DNA from: an uncultured Synergistales bacterium
GTDB lineage: Bacteria; Synergistota; Synergistia; Synergistales; Aminobacteriaceae
NCBI GenBank assembly: GCA_905233335.1
Contig: CAJOED010000005.1
Location: 3,270 to 33,307 of the forward strand
Reading direction: 5' to 3'
DNA length: 30,038 nt
Numbering within the stretch: the stretch's first letter is position 1; the number at the start of each line of letters is the position of its first letter. The notes below the pieces were generated by a model. That model was not told the origin of the DNA and made no database searches. It worked only from the letters and a program-made list of their open reading frames with translations. Shown one piece after another: positions 15,269 to 27,514 of the stretch. Position numbers and translations under genes: made by a program.

Positions 15269-16150
15269 CTATAATATTTCCATAATATATTTTCGGAGCA
15301 TTAACGCAGGATTGTATGATAATTTTGCTTCTCTAAGCCCCGGTTCGCCCATATCCTCTTCACGGTTTGCCCACTCGTAATTTGCCCCCTGATTTTTCAG
15401 GAACATGTAATTTATTGCCTGATAGCTTCCAGCATATTCACCGAACGCCTTTTCAAACATGACATCGATATTTTCGGGGTCAAGTTCTTGTGCGATTGTG
15501 TAAGCTATGATTTTCCCGTCAACTTTCAGTATGCCTCCCGAAAACTTGAACTCGTCCCACTTGTCGAGTGCGTTGCGTATTGCTTTGTCTTCGTTGTCGA
15601 GGGACTCTGCTTCTTCATGGGTCATTGTGTCTTCTCTGTGAACTCTCCATCTCTCCTGAAAATCAATGACATCACCGAAATCATTTTTCGTCAGCGGGTA
15701 ATAGTCCCATTCGTAGCCGTCGAGAAATGCCCGGACTCTGTTGCGTTTCTGTGCGTACTGTCTGCCTTTGAGGGCTGTCATGTCTTTTACGGCGTAAACG
15801 TATTCATGCTGGTCTCTGTCCTCCGTGAAGCGCAATTCAGGACGAGAAGCGAGAATGTTCATGACTTTTTCGGGAACGTCATAGATTACGTCGCCCGCAC
15901 GGAAGTTGGCGAGTTCAGCGTCCCAATCCGTAACAGCGTCCCAATTGCCTGACGGGCCGAATATGCCGGGAAGGGGGCCTGCGCTTTTGAGCCAGCAGAG
16001 ATTTTCGCCGTAAGCAATTTCGAGCGGGTAAGCGTGAAGCCATGCCCATAACCCGAAAAATGAATACTCCGCATAGTGAACGGGTGAAGCCTGAAAATAT
16101 TTTGTGTATCTGTCTTTGTCCTGCCACGTGAATTTTTTGAAGTCAAGCAT
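15269..16150 (-). CDS. DUF2156 (phosphatidylglycerol lysyltransferase C-terminal-like, GNAT-fold) protein
   Basis: Of 293 aa with no membrane segments. The pattern is that of stand-alone DUF2156 proteins: FKKFTWQDKDRYTKYF, then AEYSFFGLWAW near the start, YVYAVKDMTALKGRQYAQKRN in the middle, and NYMFLKNQG with NREEDMGEPGLREAKLSY and PALM near the end. These are shared with the catalytic domain of lysyl-phosphatidylglycerol synthases, a double-GNAT fold that uses aminoacyl-tRNA. Whether this soluble form aminoacylates a lipid is unknown. I chose the ATG at 16150; a longer frame to a TTG at 16213 would run through the HU terminator and is rejected. It forms a two-gene unit with the TerB-like gene 17 nt downstream. 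Confidence 0.8.
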   Translation of the reverse strand: MLDFKKFTWQDKDRYTKYFQASPVHYAEYSFFGLWAWLHAYPLEIAYGENLCWLKSAGPLPGIFGPSGNWDAVTDWDAELANFRAGDVIYDVPEKVMNILASRPELRFTEDRDQHEYVYAVKDMTALKGRQYAQKRNRVRAFLDGYEWDYYPLTKNDFGDVIDFQERWRVHREDTMTHEEAESLDNEDKAIRNALDKWDEFKFSGGILKVDGKIIAYTIAQELDPENIDVMFEKAFGEYAGSYQAINYMFLKNQGANYEWANREEDMGEPGLREAKLSYNPALMLRKYIMEIL

Positions 16151-16189
16151 GAGTGTATGATATTTTCCTTCCGTAAAAAAAATTTTTGC

Positions 16190-16225
16190 AAAAAAAAGCG
16201 GCTCTCTCGTCAAAGGGGGAACCGC
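16190..16225 (-). terminator. Rho-independent terminator of the HU gene
   Basis: On the minus strand GCGGTTC (16219-16225) pairs with GAGCCGC (16198-16204), with one G-T pair, followed by eight Us (16190-16197). It lies 25 nt after the HU stop. Confidence 0.75.
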
Positions 16226-16250
16226 CTTAACACCAAAATAACGCCTGAAA

Positions 16251-16544
16251 CTATTTGCTGATGGGCGCGTCTAATACTGATTCTTTGAGTTCTTTGCCGG
16301 GTCTGAATACCGGGACTTTCTTTGCCGGGATTACTACGACTTTTGTCGGGTCTTGAGGGTTGCGGCCTTCTCTTGACGCTCTTTCTCTGACCTCGAAAAC
16401 TCCGAAACCTACGAATGTGCATTTATCGCCTTTTGACAGTGCGTCCTTAATCTGTGCGAATACCTCGTCAACTACGGGAGCAACGTCTTTTTTGCGCATG
16501 TTGAGTTTCATTACGATGCCGTCAATAAGTTCTGCTTTTGTCAT
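16251..16544 (-). CDS. hup: HU-family nucleoid DNA-binding protein
   Basis: A 97-aa protein of HU length and pattern. The N-terminal helices are MTKAELIDGIVMKLNMRKKD. The body has FVGFGVFEVRERASREGRNP, the classic GFG-F motif followed by basic arm residues, and ends PAKKVPVFRPGKELKESV. HU dimers bend and compact DNA. The start ATG at 16544 has a near-perfect ribosome site (AGGAGGTG, 7 nt spacing). It is a single-gene transcript with its own promoter and terminator. Confidence 0.96.
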   Translation of the reverse strand: MTKAELIDGIVMKLNMRKKDVAPVVDEVFAQIKDALSKGDKCTFVGFGVFEVRERASREGRNPQDPTKVVVIPAKKVPVFRPGKELKESVLDAPISK

Positions 16545-16575
16545 GAATTACACCTCCTAGTGAAAAGTTTTCTGC

Positions 16576-16603
16576 ATTTTATCAGCTTTTACGAATTATG
16601 CAA
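16576..16603 (-). promoter_or_regulatory. Candidate promoter of the HU gene
   Basis: On the minus strand TTGCAT (16598-16603) and TAAAAT (16576-16581) are separated by 16 bp, which gives a leader of about 25 nt ahead of the HU start. Confidence 0.5.
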
Positions 16604-16765
16604 CATGTGAAGGCGGTATTTCACGGTGTTTTCGTGATTTTGGTGCGTCGTGATATATTTTTCTATCACTCATGACTTTATGTGCTAAAACGGTATGCAA
16701 CGCCTATATTCAAGTTGTAGAATATCACAAGCAAAATTTTATTCCATTACAGAGGGTGATAGCCA

Positions 16766-17338
16766 ATGAACTACATAAACACCGTAACACTTTCCGGGCT
16801 TCTGCATCACGTGAGCCGCAAGAAGGAGCATAAATACTTTCCGTTTTCCGTCCGCCACGAAAATTTATGGACAGACGGCACAATGCGCAAAGATTTTCTG
16901 AATGCCCGTGCATTTCCTGAAGACGTGCAGGCGAAACTGTCATCAATGCCGGAGAACACTCCCATTTGCGTGAAGGGAGTACTGCGTTCGTCAAAGGGAA
17001 GCGGAGAACTCTATCTTGCTGTTCTTGAGGTTGAAGAACTTGCCGGGCGTGCGACGCTCATAAACACCGTGAATATTTCCGGCTATGTTCATGTGATAAA
17101 GGCACAGGCGGAAGGTGAGACGGGGACGGGCAAATACACGCGCTTTGCTGTACGTCAGGAGAACACCGACACCGACGGGCATATGCGCAAAGATTTTCTT
17201 GTTGTCCGTGTGTATGATGAGGGCTTGCGTGAAGTTCTTGCGGGCAAAAATGACAATGACCCCGTGAACGTTGAAGGCACATTGCGTTCATCAAGAGGGA
17301 GCGGAGTAAATTACGTGAGATGCACAAAAATAGAATGA
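16766..17338 (+). CDS. Tandemly duplicated SSB-like OB-fold protein
   Basis: A 190-aa protein made of two homologous halves (1-95 and 96-190). Both begin INTVxxSG, then have a YxxFxVRxEN segment, TDGxMRKDFLxxR, a V-x-GxLRSS-[KR]-GSG strand and a closing strand. The strand order and glycines resemble the single-stranded DNA-binding or PriB OB fold. The duplication is still visible at the DNA level: 12 identical bases at 16774 and 17059, and 17 identical bases at 16883 and 17183. Half 2 has a 5-residue insertion (AEGETGTG). No acidic Ssb C-terminal tail is present. A role in binding single-stranded DNA or RNA is inferred from the fold alone. The start has GAGGG about 10 nt upstream; the next gene begins within a few bases. 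Confidence 0.75.
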   Translation: MNYINTVTLSGLLHHVSRKKEHKYFPFSVRHENLWTDGTMRKDFLNARAFPEDVQAKLSSMPENTPICVKGVLRSSKGSGELYLAVLEVEELAGRATLINTVNISGYVHVIKAQAEGETGTGKYTRFAVRQENTDTDGHMRKDFLVVRVYDEGLREVLAGKNDNDPVNVEGTLRSSRGSGVNYVRCTKIE

Positions 17339-17345
17339 GGGGTGA

Positions 17346-18218
17346 ATGATGGACGTTCAGCGTTTGGAGGACAGGATACGCGGCAGGCTGAATCATTTTC
17401 CGGCCAAGACCAGGAGGGTAGCAGAATATATTTTGGGAAATTCGCCGGAGATAGCTTTTCACTCAATCAGCGAGACGGCAGAAAGGCTCAGTGTGTCCCG
17501 TGCGCAGTTAGTGAGGGTTGCGAGGATGCTGGGATTTTCGGGATATGCGGATCTCAAGAATGCCCTCAAGAAAAGGCTTATGACGCAGGTAATTCCCTCG
17601 TCGGTCAACCACTCACAGACAGAAGACAACGACACAGCGTCGGAACTCTGTCGGCTTGAAAACGCGAACATTGACGAGACGTACAGAAATCTTACACTTC
17701 ACCGCGAGGAGATAACTAATTTCTGTGAGTCCGCCCTGAAAGCCGAAACTATTTACTGTATGGGCTGGGGAATTTCTGCTCTTCCTGCCGAATGGTTCTA
17801 CACGCGCTTTATTGAGCTTGGCCTGAAAAGTGTACTAATGCGGCGCGGCTCTATGTCCCTCATGGAGCAGTCAAGAAGCATAAACGAAAATGACATGCTG
17901 ATAGTGTGCGAGCTTCCGAGCTATGTTATTGAGGTGAATGAAGTCGTGAAGAAGGCGGCCTCATCCCAAACATGCATAGCAACCGTAACGGACAGTCCTG
18001 CGGCACCCGTGTGTGCAAATTCGGGAATACATTTCTACGTCAGCGATAGATCTCCGATGTTCGGGAGCAGTCTTATCGGCTCAATGTTCGTCGTTCATGT
18101 TCTGACCTCCATACTTGCCCGCAGCATGGGCACGAAAGGCCGCAAAGCCCTCGAAACACAGAAAGAGGGACTGAACGATCAGCGTATATATTACCCGTCA
18201 TACGGATTGCGCTATTAG
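17346..18218 (+). CDS. RpiR-family transcriptional regulator (HTH + SIS)
   Basis: Of 290 aa. The N-terminal helix-turn-helix (about 5-77) contains NHFPAKTRRVAEYILGN, ISETAERLSVSRAQLVRVAR and LGFSGYADLKNALK, all typical of RpiR regulators. The C-terminal SIS domain (about 120-250) would bind a phosphosugar, but its GMGWGISALPAEW loop differs from the usual GxGxSxxxA, so the ligand may be unusual. Two ATGs are possible: 17346 and 17349; the second lies 6 nt from the GGGG of a ribosome site (17339-17342) and is slightly better. It follows the OB-fold gene by 7 nt and is probably co-transcribed. Its target cannot be read here; sugar metabolism is the family norm. Confidence 0.88.
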   Translation: MMDVQRLEDRIRGRLNHFPAKTRRVAEYILGNSPEIAFHSISETAERLSVSRAQLVRVARMLGFSGYADLKNALKKRLMTQVIPSSVNHSQTEDNDTASELCRLENANIDETYRNLTLHREEITNFCESALKAETIYCMGWGISALPAEWFYTRFIELGLKSVLMRRGSMSLMEQSRSINENDMLIVCELPSYVIEVNEVVKKAASSQTCIATVTDSPAAPVCANSGIHFYVSDRSPMFGSSLIGSMFVVHVLTSILARSMGTKGRKALETQKEGLNDQRIYYPSYGLRY

Positions 18219-18235
18219 TTGTGAGGGTAAGAAAA

Positions 18236-18272
18236 AGCCCCGTAGGTTTTCGGCCTGCGGGGTTAATTTTTT
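18236..18272. terminator. Bidirectional rho-independent terminator between the RpiR gene (+) and rpoC (-)
   Basis: A 9-bp stem, CCCCGTAGG (18238-18246) with CCTGCGGGG (18254-18262) and one G-T pair, is flanked by AAAAA on the left and TTTTTT (18267-18272) on the right, so it can serve both convergent transcripts. Confidence 0.85.
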
Positions 18273-18275
18273 GCG

Positions 18276-23495
<5,220 letters not shown>

Positions 23496-23497
23496 GT

Positions 23498-26400
23498 CTA
23501 AATTTCCCCCTCTCCGATGCTTTTAGGGTCATTAAAGAGTTCTGACATTTCTACTTCTCCATTGTCCGACATGAGAGCCTCATCAAAATCTTCCGGAATG
23601 TTCTCTTCTGCTTCTGCTTCCGGCGATTCAAATATCTCATCAGAAGAAAAATCTGCTCCCATTTCTGCGTCCGAGTCCTGCTGTGCGTTCTTTTTGTTTT
23701 TGCGCGGCTTGCGGGGTGCAGAGAATATCTCCGGCGGTTTGCCCATGAATATCGGCTTGTCGTCGTCCTCTATCGGAATATCACCGTGCGTTCCGTCGTC
23801 AAACGTAACTTCTACATCGAGTCCGAGTCCCTGCAACTCTTTCACCAGCACCCTGAAACTTTCAGGCACTCCGGGCTTCACGAGGCTCTGTCCCTTCACG
23901 ATGCGTTCGTATGTTTTGTCGCGTCCTCTGATGTCGTCGGATTTCACCGTCAGGATCTCCTGAAGCACATTCGCGGCTCCGTATCCTTCAAGTGCCCAGA
24001 CCTCCATTTCTCCGAAACGCTGACCACCGAACTGCGCCTTTCCTCCTAAGGGCTGCTGTGTTATGAGGCTGTAAGGGCCTGTTGACCTTGCGTGAATTTT
24101 GTCGTCGACAAGGTGATTCAGTTTCAGCATGTACATACAGCCGATAGTTACTTTCTTGTCCATCGGTCGTCCTGTCCTGCCGTCCCTTATCGTTATCATG
24201 CCGTCTTCTGTGAGGTCTTTATATTTCGTGGCGGCAATCTTCCTCATTTCCTCGAAAATCTCGTTCTCGTTCGCTCCCTCAAAAACAGGTGTCGACACGT
24301 GCCAGCCGTTATTGAGCGCAACAAACCCCGTAATAGTTTCGAGCACCTGACCCAGATTCATACGGCTAGGAACACCCAAAGGATTCAGCACGACATCAAC
24401 GGGAGTCCCGTCGGGCAAATAGGGCATGTCCTCAACGGGAAGAATACGGCTGACGACTCCTTTGTTGCCATGACGACCGGCCATTTTGTCGCCGACCGTG
24501 ATTTTGCGCCGTTGTGCTACGTAGACTTTCACCGAACGAATTACGCCGGAACTCAATGCTTCGGGGCTGCTCTTTCTGTCCATCTGCTTTATGGCTACGA
24601 CTTTCCCCCATGAGCCGTTCGGGAGCTTCAACGAGTTGTCGCGGACTTCACGAGCTTTTTCGCCGAAAATCGCACGCAATAATTTCTCTTCGGGAGTCTG
24701 ATCGCTTTCACCTTTCGGGGTAACTTTTCCGACGAGAATATCTCCTGCGGCAACTTCTGCTCCTATGCGTATAATTCCGTCATCGTCAAGGTTGCGTAAC
24801 ATGTCTTCTCCGACGTTCGGAATATCGCGGGTAATCTCTTCTGCTCCAAGTTTCGTTTCGCGGGCTTCTATCTCGTACTCTTCTATATGTATGGAGGAGA
24901 ATTTGTCTTCCTTCACGAGGTTTTCGCTGAGCAGTATAGCGTCCTCAAAGTTATAGCCTTCCCAAGGGACGAACGCAACGAGCACATTATGACCGAGCGC
25001 AAGTTCACCGTTCTCTATGGCCTGACCGTCCGCGATAATATCACCCTTCGCAACTTCCTCGCCTTTTTTCACGAGCGGCCTTTGATGTATGAGCGTCGAC
25101 TGGTTAGAACGACGGAACTTTATCATCTCATACGTTCTTTCACGCCCCTTAGTGTTGCGTATCCTGATTTTGTCGGCATCTACATATGTTACTATTCCTG
25201 CGTCCCTTGCTGTTATGCATGACCCGGAATCCCGCGCTATTCTGTGCTCTATTCCTGTTCCGACTCTCGGTGCTTCCGGGACAAGAAGCGGTACTGCCTG
25301 CCTCTGCATGTTCGACCCCATGAGTGCCCTGTTAGCGTCGTCGTGCTCAAGGAAGGGTATTAGTGCGGTTGACGGAGATACTATCTGGCGCGGTGAAACG
25401 TCCATATAGTTCACCATGTCCGCCGGAACAGTAACGATTTCGTCAGCGTGCCTCGTGGGACAAGAATCGCCCGCTATCGTTACGCCGTCCTCCTCCAACG
25501 CTGTATTCGCCATAGCAACGTAGCTTTTGTCTTCATCGTCAGCAGAGAGTAATTTGATTTCGTCGGTAAGTTTTCCGTCCTTCACAACGCGTCGAGGTGT
25601 TACCAAGAAACCGTGTGAGTTCAGGCTTGCGTACGTCGTAAGTGATGACACAAGTCCTATATTAGGGCCTTCAGGCGTTTCTATCGGGCATACTCTCCCG
25701 TAGTGCGTGTAGTGAACATCTCTTGCCTCAAACCCGGCGCGTTCCCTGCTCAAACCTCCGGGGCCAAGTGCAGAGAGCCTTCTTCTGTGCGTAACTTCTG
25801 CCAGTGGGTTGGTCTGATCCATGAACTGTGAGAGCTGACCCGACCCGAAAAATTCACGAAGACACGCCGCAATAGGACGGACATTAATCAATTCGCGCCC
25901 GGTAACCTCATCAAGATTCGGGATTGTCGTCATTCGTTCGCGTACAATTCTCTCCATCCGCAGCAAGCCTATACGCACCTGGTTCTGCAGGAGTTCACCG
26001 ATTGAACGTACTCTTCTGTTGCCGAGATGGTCGATGTCGTCGCTGATTTTGTCTTCTTCCTTCATGGCGAACATTTCTTTCACGATAGCGATAACATCAT
26101 CAAGCGTTATCAGTCTCTCGTCCTCCGAAACGTTCATATTCAGCCGCCGGTTTAACTTGTAGCGTCCGACACGGCCAAGCGTATAACGACGTGGGTCCTG
26201 CAGTAAGCCGGAAAAATACTCTCTTGCGTTCTCGATTCGTGCCAGCTCGTTCGGGCGGAGTCTCCTGAATATATCCTGTATTGCCTCGTCGGGGCTTCTC
26301 GTTCTGTCCTTGTCGAGAGTACGTGCTAACCCGTTGTCCATGTCGTAAACTGTTACGCCGGCATCAGTGTCGGGGTTTGCCTCGTAGAGTTTCGCGAGAG

Positions 26401-27175
26401 TGTCCTCATCTATCAGCGTTCCCCTAGGTGCTACTATATTATTGTCATCATCAAATACATCTTCAGCGAGCATACAGCCCTTCAGATCATTATCGTAATT
26501 CCTGAAAACTTTGCCGATGCCGAGAAGTTCTAATATCTCATCATTATTACGCGCCCCCAGTGCCTTCAACAAAAGGGTAATGGGCAGACGCTTTCTGTTA
26601 TCAATGTTTGCCGTAATGACTTCTTTTTCGGATTCGGGCATAGCAAAATCAAGCCATGCTCCCCTGTCAGGAATTAATTTTGCCGAACACGTATCACCCG
26701 AATGTGTGAAATATATTCCCGCCGAACGTGCAAGCTGATTAATCACAACACGCTCCGTCCCATTGATGATGAACGTCCCGCGCTCTGTCATCACCGGGAA
26801 ATCCCCCAGAAATATCTCGCGGGCTTCCTTCCTGACCTGAGTTTTTTTGTTCGTGAGCCGTATTGTTGCCTTTATAGGCCGTGCCCACGTCATATCTTTC
26901 TGTCGTGCTTCTTCTTCTGTTATTTTGGGTTTGTCGATTGAGTAACTCACAAATTCGAGGGCGTAATTCCCGTCGTAACTCTCTATAGGGAAAACTTCCT
27001 CAAGCAGTTCCTGAAGTCCTTGTGATCTTCTCTCTTCAGGTTCCAGATCGTCCTGATAAAACCAGCGGTATGAATCTCTCTGTACTCCGATCATATCAGG
27101 CATATCCACCAAATCATGTGCGCGGCCGAAAGTATAACGCTTCCGGGTCTTGCTGATTGGTACAAATTCAGGCAT
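23498..27175 (-). CDS. rpoB: DNA-directed RNA polymerase subunit beta
   Basis: At 1225 aa this is the compact type of beta, apparently without the large E. coli lineage insertions. Recognised segments are the N-terminal RKRYTFGRAHDLVDMPDMIG, the rifampicin-binding region at about 442-470 (FFGSGQLSQFMDQTNPLAEV then THRRRLSALGPGG), HYGRVCPIETPEGPNIGL, and GDKMAGRHGNKG of the active site. Asp453, His463 and Ser468 (E. coli D516, H526, S531) are wild type, while Ser522 is Ala459. A tail of about 85 residues, basic (PRKPRKNKK) then strongly acidic, follows the conserved end. The ATG at 27175 has GGGGAGG with 6-nt spacing. No ribosomal protein genes are attached. Confidence 0.98.
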   Translation of the reverse strand: MPEFVPISKTRKRYTFGRAHDLVDMPDMIGVQRDSYRWFYQDDLEPEERRSQGLQELLEEVFPIESYDGNYALEFVSYSIDKPKITEEEARQKDMTWARPIKATIRLTNKKTQVRKEAREIFLGDFPVMTERGTFIINGTERVVINQLARSAGIYFTHSGDTCSAKLIPDRGAWLDFAMPESEKEVITANIDNRKRLPITLLLKALGARNNDEILELLGIGKVFRNYDNDLKGCMLAEDVFDDDNNIVAPRGTLIDEDTLAKLYEANPDTDAGVTVYDMDNGLARTLDKDRTRSPDEAIQDIFRRLRPNELARIENAREYFSGLLQDPRRYTLGRVGRYKLNRRLNMNVSEDERLITLDDVIAIVKEMFAMKEEDKISDDIDHLGNRRVRSIGELLQNQVRIGLLRMERIVRERMTTIPNLDEVTGRELINVRPIAACLREFFGSGQLSQFMDQTNPLAEVTHRRRLSALGPGGLSRERAGFEARDVHYTHYGRVCPIETPEGPNIGLVSSLTTYASLNSHGFLVTPRRVVKDGKLTDEIKLLSADDEDKSYVAMANTALEEDGVTIAGDSCPTRHADEIVTVPADMVNYMDVSPRQIVSPSTALIPFLEHDDANRALMGSNMQRQAVPLLVPEAPRVGTGIEHRIARDSGSCITARDAGIVTYVDADKIRIRNTKGRERTYEMIKFRRSNQSTLIHQRPLVKKGEEVAKGDIIADGQAIENGELALGHNVLVAFVPWEGYNFEDAILLSENLVKEDKFSSIHIEEYEIEARETKLGAEEITRDIPNVGEDMLRNLDDDGIIRIGAEVAAGDILVGKVTPKGESDQTPEEKLLRAIFGEKAREVRDNSLKLPNGSWGKVVAIKQMDRKSSPEALSSGVIRSVKVYVAQRRKITVGDKMAGRHGNKGVVSRILPVEDMPYLPDGTPVDVVLNPLGVPSRMNLGQVLETITGFVALNNGWHVSTPVFEGANENEIFEEMRKIAATKYKDLTEDGMITIRDGRTGRPMDKKVTIGCMYMLKLNHLVDDKIHARSTGPYSLITQQPLGGKAQFGGQRFGEMEVWALEGYGAANVLQEILTVKSDDIRGRDKTYERIVKGQSLVKPGVPESFRVLVKELQGLGLDVEVTFDDGTHGDIPIEDDDKPIFMGKPPEIFSAPRKPRKNKKNAQQDSDAEMGADFSSDEIFESPEAEAEENIPEDFDEALMSDNGEVEMSELFNDPKSIGEGEI

Positions 27176-27239
27176 TATATACCTCCCCTGTTAGGCAAGC
27201 CGCTGTACTGTATGGCTTTTGTTTTTTGTGCAATGAGTG

Positions 27240-27268
27240 ATAATAACAAAAAGGTATAAACATGTCAA
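27240..27268 (-). promoter_or_regulatory. Strong candidate promoter of rpoBC
   Basis: On the minus strand a perfect TTGACA (27263-27268) is followed after exactly 17 bp by TATTAT (27240-27245). It lies inside the tRNA-Leu terminator, with the -35 in the hairpin loop. The predicted start near 27233 leaves a leader of about 58 nt before rpoB. Confidence 0.75.
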
Positions 27269-27286
27269 GCAACACGCTTATACCTT
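27248..27286 (-). terminator. Hairpin terminator downstream of tRNA-Leu
   Basis: On the minus strand AAGGTATAA (27278-27286) pairs with TTATACCTT (27251-27259) around an 18-nt loop, followed by a short U-tract (27248-27252). The large loop and short tract suggest partial read-through. Confidence 0.55.
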
Positions 27287-27301
27287 GTTATTTTTATTGA
27301 C

Positions 27302-27389
27302 TGGTGCCCGATAGAGGACTCGAACCTCCACAGACTTTACGCCCACTAGAACCTGAATCTAGCGCGTCTACCAATTCCGCCAACCGGGC
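27302..27389 (-). tRNA. tRNA-Leu (anticodon CAG)
   Basis: An 88-nt class II tRNA with a long variable arm (TGGGCGTAAAGTCTG region). The acceptor stem GCCCGGT pairs with ATCGGGC, the anticodon stem CTAGA/TCTAG encloses TTCAGGT with anticodon CAG, the T loop is TTCGAGT, and the discriminator A is followed by encoded CCA (27302-27304). It reads CUG leucine codons. It is transcribed toward rpoB. Confidence 0.95.
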
Positions 27390-27414
27390 AGTTATTTATT
27401 TCAACGTGAAAAAT

Positions 27415-27442
27415 ATTTTATCAGTGTATGAATTTTTTGCAA
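27415..27442 (-). promoter_or_regulatory. Candidate promoter of tRNA-Leu
   Basis: On the minus strand TTGCAA (27437-27442) and TAAAAT (27415-27420) are 16 bp apart. Transcription would start near 27408, about 20 nt before the mature tRNA. Confidence 0.55.
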
Positions 27443-27464
27443 GCCCGAAAAATTTAGCACAGTG

Positions 27465-27470
27465 TATAAT
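27465..27470 (+). promoter_or_regulatory. Candidate -10 box of the ugd promoter
   Basis: A perfect TATAAT on the plus strand, 44 nt before the ugd start. No clear -35 at 16-18 bp. It is back-to-back with the tRNA-Leu promoter. Confidence 0.4.
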
Positions 27471-27514
27471 CTCTCACATTCCATAATAATTTTTCTATCG
27501 GAGTGTGATTTATT

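Noticed and set aside
15886..16191. Minus-strand ORF of 101 codons over the start of the DUF2156 gene
   Set aside because: It overlaps a well-supported gene in another frame, has no ribosome site, and its composition (basic, low motif content) is that of a shadow frame.
16151..16213. N-terminal extension of the DUF2156 protein from a TTG at 16213
   Set aside because: It would translate through the HU terminator hairpin and its U-tract, and the added residues do not fit the family start.
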